Positions 45,465-58,580 of a stretch of 64,000 nucleotides of DNA are shown piece after piece. The stretch spans positions 13,864,640 to 13,928,639 of the forward strand of contig NC_134878.1 of NCBI RefSeq assembly GCF_041734735.1, read 5' to 3'. A program made the position numbers and the translations under genes. How positions within the stretch are numbered: position 1 is the stretch's first letter; each line of letters begins with the position of its first letter. The notes below the pieces were generated by a model, which was not told the DNA's origin, searched no databases, and saw only the letters and a program-made list of their open reading frames with translations. The stretch is from Babylonia areolata (Eukaryota; Mollusca; Gastropoda; Neogastropoda; Buccinidae).

Positions 45465-45784
45465 GACGGGCGCAATAGCCGAATGGTTAAAGCGTTGGAC
45501 TTTCGATCTGAGGGTCCCGGGTTCAAATCTCGGTAACGGCGCCTGGTGGGTAAAGGGTCGAGATTTTTCCGATCTCCCAGATCAGCAAATGTGCAGACCT
45601 GCTAGTGCCTGAACCACCTTCGAGTGTATACGCACGCAGAAGATCAAATACGCACGTTAAAGATCCTGTAATCCATGTCAGCGTTCGGTGTGTTATGTAA
45701 ACAAGAACATACCCAGCATGCACACCCCCGAAAACGGAGTATGGCTGCCTACATGGCGGTGTAAATAAAACGGTCATACATATA
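45465..45784 (+). repeat. SINE-1 copy, 3' end lost
   Basis: GACGGGCGCAATAGCCGAAT, GGTTCAAATCTCGG (B box), GGAGATT-like GAGATTTTTCCGATC and ACGTTAAAGATCCTGTAATC, to ACATGGCGGTGTAAATAAAA. The (GAA)n tail is missing. Confidence 0.88.
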
Positions 45785-45839
45785 AAATGTTACATGTCTG
45801 TCTGAGTGTGTATGTATGCGTGCCTGAAATCTGATTGAA

Positions 45840-46003
45840 TGACACATGAAACAAATGATGATCGCCTAGTGGCAGCCGTCAGTCGGCTCTACCCAGGTAG
45901 GCAGCCTGTTGTGCAAATGACCCCGTGTTTGTAAAGCGCTTAGAGCTTGGTCTCCGACCGAGGACAGGCGCTATATAAGTATCCATATCAATCAATCAAA
46001 ATA
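45840..46003 (+). repeat. SINE-5 copy with (CAAT)n tail
   Basis: ATGATCGCCTAGTGGCAGCC, AGTCGGCTCTACCCAGGTAG, TGTGCAAATGACCCCGTGTT and AAGCGCTTAGAGCTTGGTCT, then GCGCTATATAAGTATCC and ATCAATCAATC. The 3' part is shared with 5813-5908. Confidence 0.75.
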
Positions 46004-46192
46004 CAGTAGAAGAAAGGAGAGGCCCACATTTTAGATTGTTTCAATATGTTTTTATAACATGTGTTACAGACTCAACACCCACCCACCCACCCACCCCCAA
46101 AAAAAGATTTAAAAAAAAACAAAACAACCAGCAAAGCCCATTTTAGAATAGAATAGAATGTGTCTTTGTTACCAAATGTACCGGGGTCACAG

Positions 46193-46258
46193 GGAAATGT
46201 CAAGATAACATCTGCGAAATCATCAAGGAAATGTCAAGATAACATCTGCGAAATCATG
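46193..46258. repeat. 34-bp tandem duplication
   Basis: GGAAATGTCAAGATAACATC plus TGCGAAATCAT is present twice in direct succession (offset 34). It follows GAATAGAATAGAATG. Confidence 0.9.
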
Positions 46259-47064
46259 ACACTTGTTTAGCGGTAATGCAGCCTTACTATTGCTTCATTG
46301 TGTTTTACGTGGAAATGGGCTAATTTCGTTCATCTATTCATTTATTTGGCTTGTATCCATCTGATCATGATGGTCATATCGGGGCTGTAACACATTATAA
46401 AAAGAAAAGAAAAGAAAAAAGCCCAGACCCATGTACATAAATTATAGCCTAACGCCGAAATGTACATCATTTTTATCTAAACTAGAAAACCTCCCACCTT
46501 TTTTTCTCTCTTCCAAAACCAGTAGAAATCAGATCAAGTGGAAAATACTGGTCTGGTTTAAAAGAAACAAAACCTTAAAAATTGGATTCAGGAGTACACC
46601 CAGGAATAGGACATGGATTATAGAGAGGAACGAGTTATAGAGTTACAGAGAGGAATGAGTAATGAGTTATAGAGAGCAGCGAGGTGTGAAGCCTGCACAA
46701 CACAAGACTCCTCTTTGCTGTATTTCCTTACTACACGGACGGTAAAAACTTGTTCAGTTAAAAGTTGGAACGGCTTGGATAAATCCGTATCCCTGGTGCA
46801 ATACATATCTACATCATGTGATGCATAATAACAAGTATTGCCTCTGGATGTATGTCTTGCGTGAAGAGACTAAAAAAAAAAAATTGAAAAAAAAACAAAC
46901 CCACCAACAACAACAAACAAACAAACACAACAACCTTAGACGGTCAATAATCAGGATGTCTTAAAGGTTAAATCAGTTTCAACAAGAACAAGTGATTCAT
47001 CGCAACTCAAAAGATTTCCATCACACATTGTACTGTATTATTCTCTTCTTTTTTTTCACAAAAG
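46259..47064. other. Intergenic, no gene seen
   Basis: AT-rich. GAGTTATAGAGAG motifs repeat at 46616-46678, and an A-rich run lies at about 46872-46930. No coding family. Confidence 0.5.
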
Positions 47065-47065
47065 A

Positions 47066-47447
47066 TTGCTCTGTATGAAACTCGGGCTGCTCTCCCCAGG
47101 GAAAGCACGTCGCTACACTGAGAGCGCCACCCCCTTTATATATATATATATATATAAAATTTCTGCCTGCACTTTTTATTTGCCTTCTTCTCGAAGTGGA
47201 TTTTTCTACAGAATTTTGCCAGAAACAATCCTTTTGTTGCCGTGGGTTCTTTTACGTGCGCTAAGTGCATGCTGCCCACGGGACCTCGGTTTATCGTCTC
47301 ATCCGAATGATTAGCGTCCAGACCACCACTCAAGGTCTAGTGAAGGGGGAGAAAATACAGCCGACTGTGCCAGGATTCGAACTAGTGAGCTCAGATTCTC
47401 TCGCTTCCTTGGCGGACGCGTTACGTCTAAGCCATCACTCCACATAA
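47066..47447 (-). repeat. SINE-2 copy
   Basis: On the - strand: GTGGAGTGATGGCTTAGACG, TAACGCGTCCGCCAAGGAAG, GGTTTATC-type core and GCACGTAAAAGAACCCACGG. It ends GGGGAGAGCAGCCCGAGTTT. A (TA)n run (47139-47157) expanded within it. Confidence 0.85.
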
Positions 47448-47498
47448 ACCTCACTCTCGCAATCTAAGACAAGGCACCAATGTAAAACCCTCCATACA

Positions 47499-47533
<35 letters not shown>

Positions 47534-48151
47534 GCATACACACATATATTGGCTCAAACGGTGTGGACAGATAACACAAAATATTAATCACAAAGATATT
47601 TAATAAATTCAACAAATTTCAGAATGAATAGTCATCAGACGAACTGAAACAGCATTGCGACAAACTGACCAATCAACATGCAATGCAATGGCTGGAACTC
47701 AACAAAATATTCAAGTGGTTTTCTAAGAACGCATGCAAATAATGTACATTTGCGAAAGAAACTAAAGTCATTTAGGAACGAATAAATTGTGCCAATAACT
47801 TATACTTTCTGTTGTTGCTTTTTTTTGTTTGTTTGTTGGTTTTGTTGTGTTTTTTTATGTTTCGTTGAGGAAAGAATTTAAGAAATTCTCGCAATGTGTG
47901 AGAAAGCGTGGGAAATCCTGTTTCATACTTTAATTATTTTTTCTAAAAGAATTTTTATCTAAAAAATTCCATTTTTCATTAGGGTTGGTTTCTTGTCTTT
48001 TCACAAAACAGTTTATTTGAATGGAAAATGAGAAAAAGAAAAGAGGGGGGAGGAGGGCGACGAAGATAACTTTTGTGATGACGTTAGCGAAGTCACGGGT
48101 GGTGAGGACAAATATCGGTTGTCGTTGTTGTTTCGTTTTTGGCGCGTTTGT

Positions 48152-48182
<31 letters not shown>

Positions 48183-48640
48183 CGTGCGTGTGTGCTTTCT
48201 TTTGCGTTTGTTTTCTTGCTTTGACTTTGTTGTAACAACAGGAACATAAATTTTCGTATCCAAAGTGGTTTCTTTGAAATCCAGAAGCTATTTTGCAAGA
48301 GAACGGATGCCATCATAATATACAGATGAACAAATAATGAACGTGAAATACATGCAATTTCTATAATTAAATGTTACTGAAAACGTTGAAGCTCAAAACA
48401 TCCGAACTGTTATTTGGTTCCATTTTTCCGTTCCGCAGGCGAGGACAGGGCATTGTGATTTTTTTCTGTCACATTTATGTAGAAAGTTGATTCATTTCGA
48501 CATCTTTCCCTAGCAGCCGTCGGGAAAGGGGAAAGAACAGATGTCAAGTCTTGGTGTATAGTTTTGAATGCGTTACAAACCTTGCCCTTGGTATTTGTGA
48601 TGAATTCCAATGTTGATTTTGAGGTTGGTATATTATAATG

Positions 48641-48694
<54 letters not shown>

Positions 48695-48825
48695 TAATTA
48701 GATGATACGACGCATGTTACTTTGTCTTCCTTACTGACCTGCTGTTCTCTATCACATGTTCCATGTAATGTGAGGTTATCTATTCATTAGTTGATATTGT
48801 TTTATTCTCTCTCTCTCTCTCTCTC
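47448..48825. other. Intergenic, no gene seen
   Basis: (CT)n/(TA)n at 47500-47533, (GT)n at 48150-48195 and 48643-48692, and (CT)n at 48808-48830. The open frames are short and unlike known proteins. Confidence 0.5.
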
Positions 48826-49127
48826 TCTCGTTCACGCTTGGTGTGGTTGCGCACCGAGATGGAACAGTTGGGGATCCATTCCCATGGGTGTTCAGTGAAC
48901 AGGGCTGTCTAAGCAGAACCATGTTGACCCTCACTTCCAGAGGAGAAACATCAGCACTGAGGTACAAAACAAAGGCTGGGCCGGCGAGTTAAACGCAGTC
49001 AGGATCCAACGTGGCTTTCTGAATCACTTGGGCAGCACTGGAAAAAGAGAAAAGACGGAAGGCGATGGGCTTGCTCCAGTCAAAGGGCAGAGCATCCACC
49101 ACCACTGGGCCTGTCAGTTTTTCTCGA
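48826..49127 (-). mobile_element. Possible DIRS-like retroelement fossil fragment
   Basis: A 300-bp coding-like patch with DALPFDWSKPIAFRLFSFSS, reminiscent of the segment after the RT in DIRS-type (tyrosine-recombinase) retrotransposons. It is broken and only a small part of such an element. A TTAA MITE inserted at its edge (49128). Confidence 0.35.
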
Positions 49128-49360
49128 TTAACTCACTCAGTACGGTCAGTCCTCTCTTCTCCTCAACACAGACCCTTCAGATGTCCAGTGGGTGTCTGAA
49201 TGACCCAACCGTTAGCTTCCGTCGTCAGAATTGTGGTAATCTTTGTCAACATTCACCTCTTCAGTATAAGAGCCTTCCAATTGCAATATTTTGTTGATGG
49301 TAATTGGCGTGAAACGCTGATAACGTCGTCTCTTTCGCCGTTCGTATGGAGAGAGTTTAA
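49128..49360. mobile_element. TTAA-targeting MITE, copy 2
   Basis: About 224 bp (49132-49355) between TTAA at 49128 and TTTAA at 49356. Nearly identical to copy 1: CTCACTCAGTACGGTCAGTC, CCAGTGGGTGTCTGAATGAC, TTAGCTTCCGTCGTCAGAAT and CGCCGTTCGTATGGAGAGAG. Same orientation as copy 1. Confidence 0.9.
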
Positions 49361-49807
49361 AAAAAAATCCAACAACACACCACCATGTGTTGTTTAAATA
49401 TAATCACAGAAATTAAATGAAACTGTGTATTCTACGTTTAAATGGACATATATATACAATCCAAGACTGTCAAATGGCAACTTACATTTCCTGAGCTTAA
49501 ACATTAAACCAACCAAAAGCAAGAGAAGCAAAGCCTTCATGGCTTGCGTGTGATTCCAGCATACGGCAGGAGTACGCATACACAGCTATGTTCATTATAT
49601 TCTTTTTCTACGATCTTGACGTGTGTGACACAATCGATCGTGTCCGGAGTAAACAACCAGTTAGAAAGCAGATGTGTGTTCCATTTTAGGTGTAATACGC
49701 ATAATAATATGCATTGACAATAATCAATCTGAGCCTTTTTAGAACCTTTTTTGCACTGTATCTTCGACAAAAAAGGAAGAAATGGCCATACGCTGTTGGT
49801 ATCTGTG

Positions 49808-52800
49808 AAAATAATAATAATAATGTACATTTATATAGCGCCATTTCTCTCTAAGAGCTCGGGGCGCTTTACATGAAAGAAAATTACTACAATTTACATA
49901 AATCATTCATGACTAATATTTCTCAAAACCCCTTCCCCCTACTCCCCCCGACTCCCCACCACACACATACTCACACTCTCCCTTTCCCACCCTTCATACA
50001 TCCAAACTGAGCTGACACGGGTGGTTTTGGAGAACAAGAAAGCTGAGAGTGTTTATAGATCGGTTTTTAAAAGATGAGTTTTTAGTGATGAGTGAAAAGT
50101 AGAAATAGAATATGATGCACGGATATGATGAGGAAGGTTGTTCCAGATGTGAGGAGCAGCAAAGAAGAAAGAATGTTCACCATAGGTTCTTGTATTGACA
50201 CGAAGTTTCAAAAGGTTGTTTAACAGTCTGAGAAGAGCGGGGATTTCTTGCGGGAGTGTGAACACTGATAAGGTCAGAAACATATGTAGGTCCTGTGGAG
50301 TGGAAAGCAGAAAAGCAAAGACACGCAACTTTGTATTAAATTCTCGCTTCAATGGGGAGCCAATGTAGAGTGTGGAGGTGAGGAGAAATGTGACCAGTAC
50401 GTGGGACTCTGAGAGTCAGACGGGCAGCACTGTTTTGAAGTTTTTTTTTAATTCGCTGAAGAAAATTATGTGGACAGCCTATAAGAAGAGAATTACAGTA
50501 GTCGATTCGTGACAGCACAAAAGCATAAATAAGAGTTTTAGTAGTTTCAACAGAAAGGTACTGACAGACAGTTGATGCGACGAAGTTCATAACTGGCTAT
50601 GCGTATCAGATTTACTACCTGAGCGTGCATGCTGAGGTTTGAGTTAAGAATAACTCCAAGGTTCCTTGCTGATTTAGAAAACCGAACAGTGGCATCGCCA
50701 ACCAAAATAGAGGCAGGAAAAGAAGTAGATGTGGACTTTCTTGCAGAGGAAATAATCATAGCTTCAGTTTTGTCATCATTTAACTTTAGTTTGCTGAATG
50801 CCATCCAGGATTTCACATTGAGAATACAATCCTGCATTGGCAGAATCAGACTGTGTACTTGGTTTGGCTCTGCAGACTTTTGTATCTGAGTATCATCAGC
50901 AAAAAGAGTGGTGAAGAACAGAATGGCTAGAAATGACATCAGAAAGAGGAGCAGTGTACAGAACGAACAGAACGGGGCCCAGGGCAAAGCCTTGTGGCAC
51001 ACCACAGGAGATCAGGGCTGGATCAGACTTAAAGTTATTAACAGAGACAATCTGGAAGTGGTTGGATAGATATGAAGAAAACCAATTCAGAACTGTTGAG
51101 TGAACCCCAGAAACATGTTCAAGTCTGAAAAGGAGTATACTGTGGTCTGTTGTCAAGCACAGCCAACAGATCGAGTAAAGTTAACACAGACAGTTTACAT
51201 TCATCAACAGACAGTAAGATGTCATTAACCACTTTCAACAAAGCAGTTTCAGTGCTATGGGCAGATCTTATATGCAGACTAAAAAGAAGAGAACAGGTTG
51301 TTTAATGCTAAATGGTCTGAAAGTTGAGAGAGAACAATTTTTTTCCAGTAATTTTGGAAACAAAAGCAAGGTTGGATACAGGGCGAAAACGTTTGAGGTC
51401 ACTGTGATCAAAAGTGGCTTTCTTTAGCAGGGGCTTAACAAGTGCAGTTTTGTATACATCTGGGAAGACACCAGAAATTAAAGAATCATTTATAATTTTT
51501 GTAAGTGCAGGCAAAACAACACTCAAACAGTAGTGGTGTGGGAATGGGGTCAAGGTCACATGTTTTTGGAGCAGATTTTTTCAACACATAAAGACTTAAG
51601 TACATCTGTCTCTGATACAGGTGTAGAAGCAACAAAAGGAACACCCTGAAAATCTTTTCCCATGGGATGTGACACAACTGACTGTGAATCCAGTTCTTTC
51701 CTGAGGTTAACATTTTTTTAGCAGAAAAAATCTGAGAAGACACTGGACAGTACTGAAAATGGATAGATGGAAGCAAAGAAGATTTTGTTCTGCCACAAAG
51801 CTTATTTGTAATGCAATATTTTTCTTTGGTTGATTTAGCTTCGGAGATCTTGGTGTTGAAAAACAGTCTTGGCTTTGTGCACAAGAAAGGTAACAAAATT
51901 CTTGGTTTTCTGGTAGATTTGCTTGAATACAGTTAAGCCAGACACCTTCCACTGTGCTTCCCCATGTCGCCTCTCTCTCTTTGCTGCTAGCAGTTCCTCA
52001 CCAAGAAGCCCAAACCATGGACACAAAACCTTCCTGGACGACACCCTGTAACGAGAGGCAGGGGAGTGCTAGTCCAGTGCTGCCTGAAGGGCAGTGTTGA
52101 ACTGGTCAGCTGTACAGTCCAAAATGCACTCAAGTCCTGATTTCAAGTCGTCGCGAAAAGCTGCTCTGTCTATAGCACGAATGTTGCGCACACTGCGATA
52201 AACAGTCACAGAGGATGGGAGGTCTATTTCGAGGACACTAACCACACACAAATAGTCAGACTCTAAGTCATGATTCACATCAGACGATCGATGAACTCCA
52301 TCACTGGGCCTCTCAATCACCAGATCGAGAGTATGACCATGCTTGTGAGTAGGTCCACACACAGTCTGAGAAAGGTTGTACATATTAAGAAGTTCCAAGA
52401 GTTTCAAAGCACTATGATCAGTGGAACAGTCAACATGAAAGTTAAAATCCCCCCAAAGACACAGATTCCCATGAAGACAGTTTAGGAAACTGTTCAAAGA
52501 ACATGGTCTCCGTTAACTTATTAACAGAGGTGGGCCAGGGGCAATACACACACATGAAGTGCAGCACGCTATTCTGGGTAAGGGACAATTGAAGCAATTC
52601 AAAGGATGAGTGGGTGAAGGAAAATGTGGAGGTGAAGGTAAGGTGGGGAGTGAGAGTGTCTCTGTAAATGACTGCAATACCGCCGCCACGACCAGAGGCA
52701 CGAGGGAGTGACTTGATGGCATAACCACTGGGGGCAAGATCAGCACATACTGCTTCGTCTCCACGGGGCTTGAGCCACGTCTCCACAATAAACAGTAAAT

Positions 52801-53240
52801 CAATGTTGTTGCCAACAATGAAAGAAGAAATAGCGGTTCTTTTCTCTCTTCATTTGGAACCAACAGACTGTGCGTTGAAAGATGCAATTTTAAGACCAGA
52901 GAGCTTAAGATTATTGGACGAGTGAGGGTGGCGGGGAATGGAGATCAGGTTGTTGAAGTTCACTGAGGGAAGAAGTTTGATCGGTGATCGGTCATCGACT
53001 GGACAGGGGGAGCAGAGAACTCGATGTCTTGTAGGCACAAGCACTGGGATGGGCCTACTGTGTAGATATCTCCGGCGCCCACCTCGAAACGGCCGTAGCT
53101 TTTTCTTCTTCGATGAACATGAAGCCCACTGATCTGACTGCAGATCTGAGCATGGAACCGGACTGTGAATACCAAGATGACAAAGTTTGTCACACACGGA
53201 CAGAGGTTAGACTGCGTACACAGAAGCGGCAATAATCCAC
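49808..53240 (-). mobile_element. CR1/L2-like LINE, near full length, broken
   Basis: Read on the - strand from about 53240. Endonuclease: ETWLKPRGDEAVC, SGRGGGIAVIYRDTLTPH, GNLCLWGDFNFHVDCSTDHS (GDFN box) and HTLDLVIERPSDGV. RT: KTALVKPLLKKATFDHSDLK, TTDHSILLFRLEHVSGVHST, SCGVPQGFALGPVLFVLYTA, FADDTQ-like box, FSKLKLNDDKTEAMIISSAR, LSRIDYCNSLLIGCPHN, SPHLHTLHWLPIEARI and AAPHIWNNLPHHIRASYSIS. The 3' UTR ends GGCGCTATATAAATGTACAT and (TTA)n. At least half a dozen frame changes or stops break it (RT entry near 51490, near 51150-51300 and 50930 among them). Confidence 0.93.
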
Positions 53241-53527
53241 TTCAACTTTAAAAAAAACCTCGAGTGATCGGCAACGACACTGGACAACTCTGCTCTGCAG
53301 TTTCTTCCGCACGCTCAGGTTGCTTGTTCAATGGTCGACAGCCGAGCAGCTCAGCGTAACAGACGAAGAAGAAGAAGAAAGTGAGGTTGAGAAATCGAAC
53401 TATAAGTCCCTTGTCCGTGGTCAGAAAGTGACAGAAAAGACACCAAAATGACCAACGTCTGTCACACTCACAATCACGAAATCACTGTAATTCACAGAAA
53501 CAGATGAAAAGCATCGACAACAACAAA

Positions 53528-53562
<35 letters not shown>

Positions 53563-53704
53563 AGAGAGAGCATATAGATCTACCGGTCAATTTTGTTGCT
53601 CCTGGCAGACGTGCGTATGTGTCCAATATAACTTCCAAACTAAACAGAAGTTTATCATTTTAACTGAAATTGAGGAAATGCCTGCTATTAATGAATGAGT
53701 CAAT
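53241..53704. other. Spacer with (GT)n
   Basis: May include the 5' end of the LINE at 49808-53240. A (GAA)n run lies at 53361-53380 and (GT)n at 53529-53560. No gene. Confidence 0.5.
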
Positions 53705-53915
53705 ATGTCAGTAAAAGCGCTAGGTTCTGTGAAAAAGAAATTAATTTGTAACTGTAACATGACTGTGGAAACATTTTTGGCTCCTTTACAATTTCTCACC
53801 AGGAACGGCATTCTCATTATTACTCTGAGTGTAAATGGAAAACTTTTCTTGTTGTTTTCTTTTTTGAGCCAAATTTTGTGTCGGCAGACAAAATATTTCA
53901 AACGAAAATTAATTT
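53705..53915 (-). repeat. Hairpin-ended family, diverged copy H
   Basis: On the - strand: TGTCTGCCGACACAAAATTT, GGCTCAAAAAAGAAAAC and GTTCCTGGTGAGAAATTG, in the motif order of copy A (ACACCAAATTTGGC, TTCAAACAGGAACTTC). Both ends lost. Confidence 0.35.
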
Positions 53916-55290
53916 GATAAAGAGTTCTTCATAATTCTAAATTAAATCTGTTGATAAAATTCTTCCAAAACAAGCCTTCAGAATGCCATATAGCCTAGAT
54001 CAACCGGCATTTATAGTCTGTGTAAAATTATGATTTATTGATTACTTTATCAATCTTATTTGCAACTTTTCATATCATATCATACCATATCAATATAAAG
54101 GTGTGTAGGCCTGATGAGGCCTTTTGCCCGCTTGAAGTGGGGAAGATAAGGAGAGTCCCCACATATAATCATTTTCCAACATTGAGTGCGGATTGCTTGT
54201 CAGTTCATAATCACAAAATATCTTGATGTGTTTTGTCTTTAAAATTCTGTAAGTGTCTGTCAAGATAATTTTAAAAAGTATTCACTGTTCCTGCGGCAAA
54301 TTGTTCCAAACATTTGTTACTGTTTAAAAAAAAAGAAAAAGAAAAAAAAAGCAAATCTGAAAGTTTTAACTGAAACTTTTAACATGTGCCCTTTGGGTTA
54401 TTTTCCTTTGTCCGTATATATTGTTATATATACATATGTAATTATACTCACTGAGACATGAGCTGAAATGCCAAAGATATGTACCCCAACTCCATGTTTT
54501 AACGAATAATCTGTTGAATCACTCTTGCTTTTTGCTCTTGATAGCCGCTGATGAGATCTAGAAATCCGCAGTTTGAATTCAGCGTGACGAACCAATCACC
54601 AAAGCGCTTTCGCCCCCGGCGTGCAGATGACGACAAAACAAAAGAATACGTCATTTGACACACGCCGTGAGCTCAATACATAGTTTAACATGATATTGCC
54701 TACAAGGCTAGAATTCCTGGCAGCATTTCAGTAATTCGTGGATCACAGGCGTGTGAAGGATGTGTGTGTGTGTGTGTGTGTGTTTGTGTGTGAATTCAAT
54801 CAGTCACTTTATTGTCTGAGTCAGAGTACAGAAATTTGCCTTCAGGCTCGTAAAGAAATTCAATACTTTATTTTATGAGACAGTAGCTTTTAAAAGTGAA
54901 GACTTTCATTCCATCATTAAATCATTAATTCAAAACACACGAGCATGGCGGGAAAGAGTATGGGGTGAAGGACGGAAGGGTGTTGCACTATCAACATCAC
55001 AGTAAATTCAGAATCATTACTTTTTTTTCAGAATCAATTTTTTTTTTTAAATCTCAATTAAACCTTAACAGGGTTTATAAGACACTCGTGCAAAGTTATA
55101 TGTACCACACACAAAACAAAAAATAATAATAGATGAATATACACAAGAGATTGAATCACTCCTATATGCTTTGGCATTTTTTTGCAGCAGTTATTGACTA
55201 ATTTTCGTTCTGATGCTGATTCTGATTAACACAGATGTCCAGGTGAAATTTCAATTCCAAGGGCGTTCATGAAAAAGCTGAATGAAAACT
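53916..55290. other. Region upstream of actin
   Basis: No gene seen. Contains an inverted retroposon 3' end at about 54790-54840 (CACTTTATTGTCTGAGTC on +) and a second at 55015-55125 (on the - strand AACCCTGTTAAGGTTTAATT, same as 6375-6468). Confidence 0.5.
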
Positions 55291-55294
55291 ATTG

Positions 55295-55304
55295 CCATAA
55301 ATGG
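55295..55304. promoter_or_regulatory. CArG box 1 (SRF site) of actin
   Basis: CCATAAATGG matches CC(A/T)6GG exactly, 294 bp before the actin ATG. SRF binds such sites in actin promoters across animals. Confidence 0.75.
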
Positions 55305-55362
55305 CAATGTGTTGGCTGTGAGGTATTCCAAGAAAAATCGTGAAACCCGCGTCCGTTTGCAA

Positions 55363-55372
55363 CCATATATGG
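55363..55372. promoter_or_regulatory. CArG box 2 (SRF site) of actin
   Basis: CCATATATGG is a fully palindromic CC(A/T)6GG, 68 bp after the first (about 6.5 helical turns) and 23 bp before the TATA-like box. Confidence 0.8.
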
Positions 55373-55385
55373 CGAGACCCCGGGG

Positions 55386-55400
55386 CCAATCAAGTATAAT
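55386..55400 (+). promoter_or_regulatory. CCAAT and TATA-like boxes of actin
   Basis: CCAAT at 55386-55390 and TATAAT at 55395-55400. Transcription would then begin near 55425-55430 (inference), leaving about 160 bases of leader, which may itself contain an intron. Confidence 0.5.
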
Positions 55401-55579
55401 CTTACGTCTTGGTCACATCGAGACAGCAAATTGGACAAGTCGCTGCAAAAAGAGTCCATGACCTTTCGTCTGCTCGACCAGACTGTACTTCTGCACCGAC
55501 CTCTACAACTAAGCGACACAGTTGGCTTGCCGAGCTGACCACGCTAATCTGCTTCTGTCGAATCTTTGCCGGGCAGTAA

Positions 55580-57004
<1,425 letters not shown>

Positions 57005-57497
57005 GAGAGGCAAGGCCTTCAAGACTCACTTGTGATAAATTAAGTCCCCTAGCATTAATTACAGAGTAATTTCCCTTTTTTACTATCTGCACCAAAACGT
57101 TTGCAAAATAAATAAAAATTCCATGCTTAGCAAAAGAAGTTCCTGTTTGAACAAAAAATGATAATGACTCCTCTTGTTGTGTCAGAATAAGAGGTCAAAG
57201 TGCCAAGTTTAGAGAATACAAAAAATATAAATATAACAATAAATGCAGTTTGCATATAATTAGGCTTCTTTTTTTAAAATTTTTTTTGTACCCATCCCAG
57301 AGGTGCAATATTGTTTTAAACAAGATGACTGGAAAGAACTGAATTTTTCCTATTTTTATGCCAAATTTGGTGTCAACTTACCAAGTATTTGCAGAGAAAA
57401 TGTCAAATGTTAAAGTTTACCACGGACACACACACACACACACACAGACAAGCGAACACCGGGTTAAAACATACTCACTTTGTTTACACAAGTGAGT
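57005..57497 (-). mobile_element. Hairpin-ended repeat family, short copy C
   Basis: On the + strand it begins AGAGGCAAGGCCTTCAAGAC and TCACTTGT, jumps to the CCCCTAGCATTAATTACAGA region, and ends ACTCACTTTGTTTACACAAG and TGAGT. Compared with copy A, about 1.1 kb is missing between ACTCACTTGT and TAATTAATGC. An internal-deletion derivative that keeps both ends. Confidence 0.85.
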
Positions 57498-58580
57498 AAA
57501 AAAAAACTGGACGGTGGCCAGTGTGAACGCTTACCACGGGCATACATGGCGGGAAATGATTTGCACGTCTGGGCAAGCTGCTTTCAGCAACTGGTTGGGT
57601 TTATTGTGAACTGAACGTGACCAAAATTTAATTTTTTCCCCCCATGTTTCAGAATGGCTGTGCTTATCAATTTAAAGGGTTTCTTTTAAAATAACCTTTT
57701 TTTTTTTTTAAGTATGCAATAGGTCTGCGTTTTTTGTTTTTTTTTGTTTTGTTTTTTTCCAGCCTGTATCATAGAGCCCTGTTCTGTACATTTATTTTGT
57801 AGATCTAGGCCGAGATTAATTATCATGTTTGCTGCACTATATCCATACCTACGCTTAAGCGAAAACGTCCAACACGCTCAATCTGAATCACCATACTGTG
57901 ACTTCACAGCCCAGGGTAGTCTGCCCGTTGTCCCAGTTCCAGCAGTCCGTAGTGAACTACCAACCGTCAGGTCTTTTGGCCAAATGGTCAGAGCTGTAAA
58001 CGAAGGCAGGAAAAGTTCAGGCAGCAGCAGAGTGCTTGCAACATTGTTACCTGATAAAGGAGCTTGGTTTTGATGGACATCTCTTCAAAAAGTGTGACTA
58101 ACAAGAAAAACATCAAAACTATGCACACCGCTTATTTAGGCCATGGCTCGTAGAAATCAAAAAAACATTCTTCGGGTCTCAATTGAGCCAGAGAACATTT
58201 CACATTTCTGCCTTCACAACCTGATTACAGATAAGAAGAATAATCAGTCACATACTGGTTGATACAACACAGGTTTGCCAGTAACTTTATAGCATATGTC
58301 GTTCATTAAATTTAATGCAGTGACGCAGACAGAAATCTACACATTCGGAACGCTTGCACATACCAGTTATGTCATGGAGAAATGATGGATGCAGATCTGA
58401 GATACCTTTATCTTCATCAGCATGTCTTTAAAAAAAAAAGTCTACCATTTTGATAAAAGAAAAGAAAAGAAAAATATGTATGTATGTGTGTGTGTATGTG
58501 TGTGTGTGTGTGTGTGTGTATAATAACTAGCAATTCCGCATTCACAGTAGATCTTTATAGTGTTTATTCCAGTGGTGGCG
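57498..58580. other. Actin intron with an unrecognised frame
   Basis: After a T-rich run ending TTTTTTTCCAG (57762), a + frame runs to 58073: MFAALYPYLRLSENVQHAQS, VPVPAVRSELPTVRSFGQMV and LATLLPDKGAWF-stop. It could be an exon or a gene relic. I know no family. (GT)n at 58485-58520. Confidence 0.3.
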
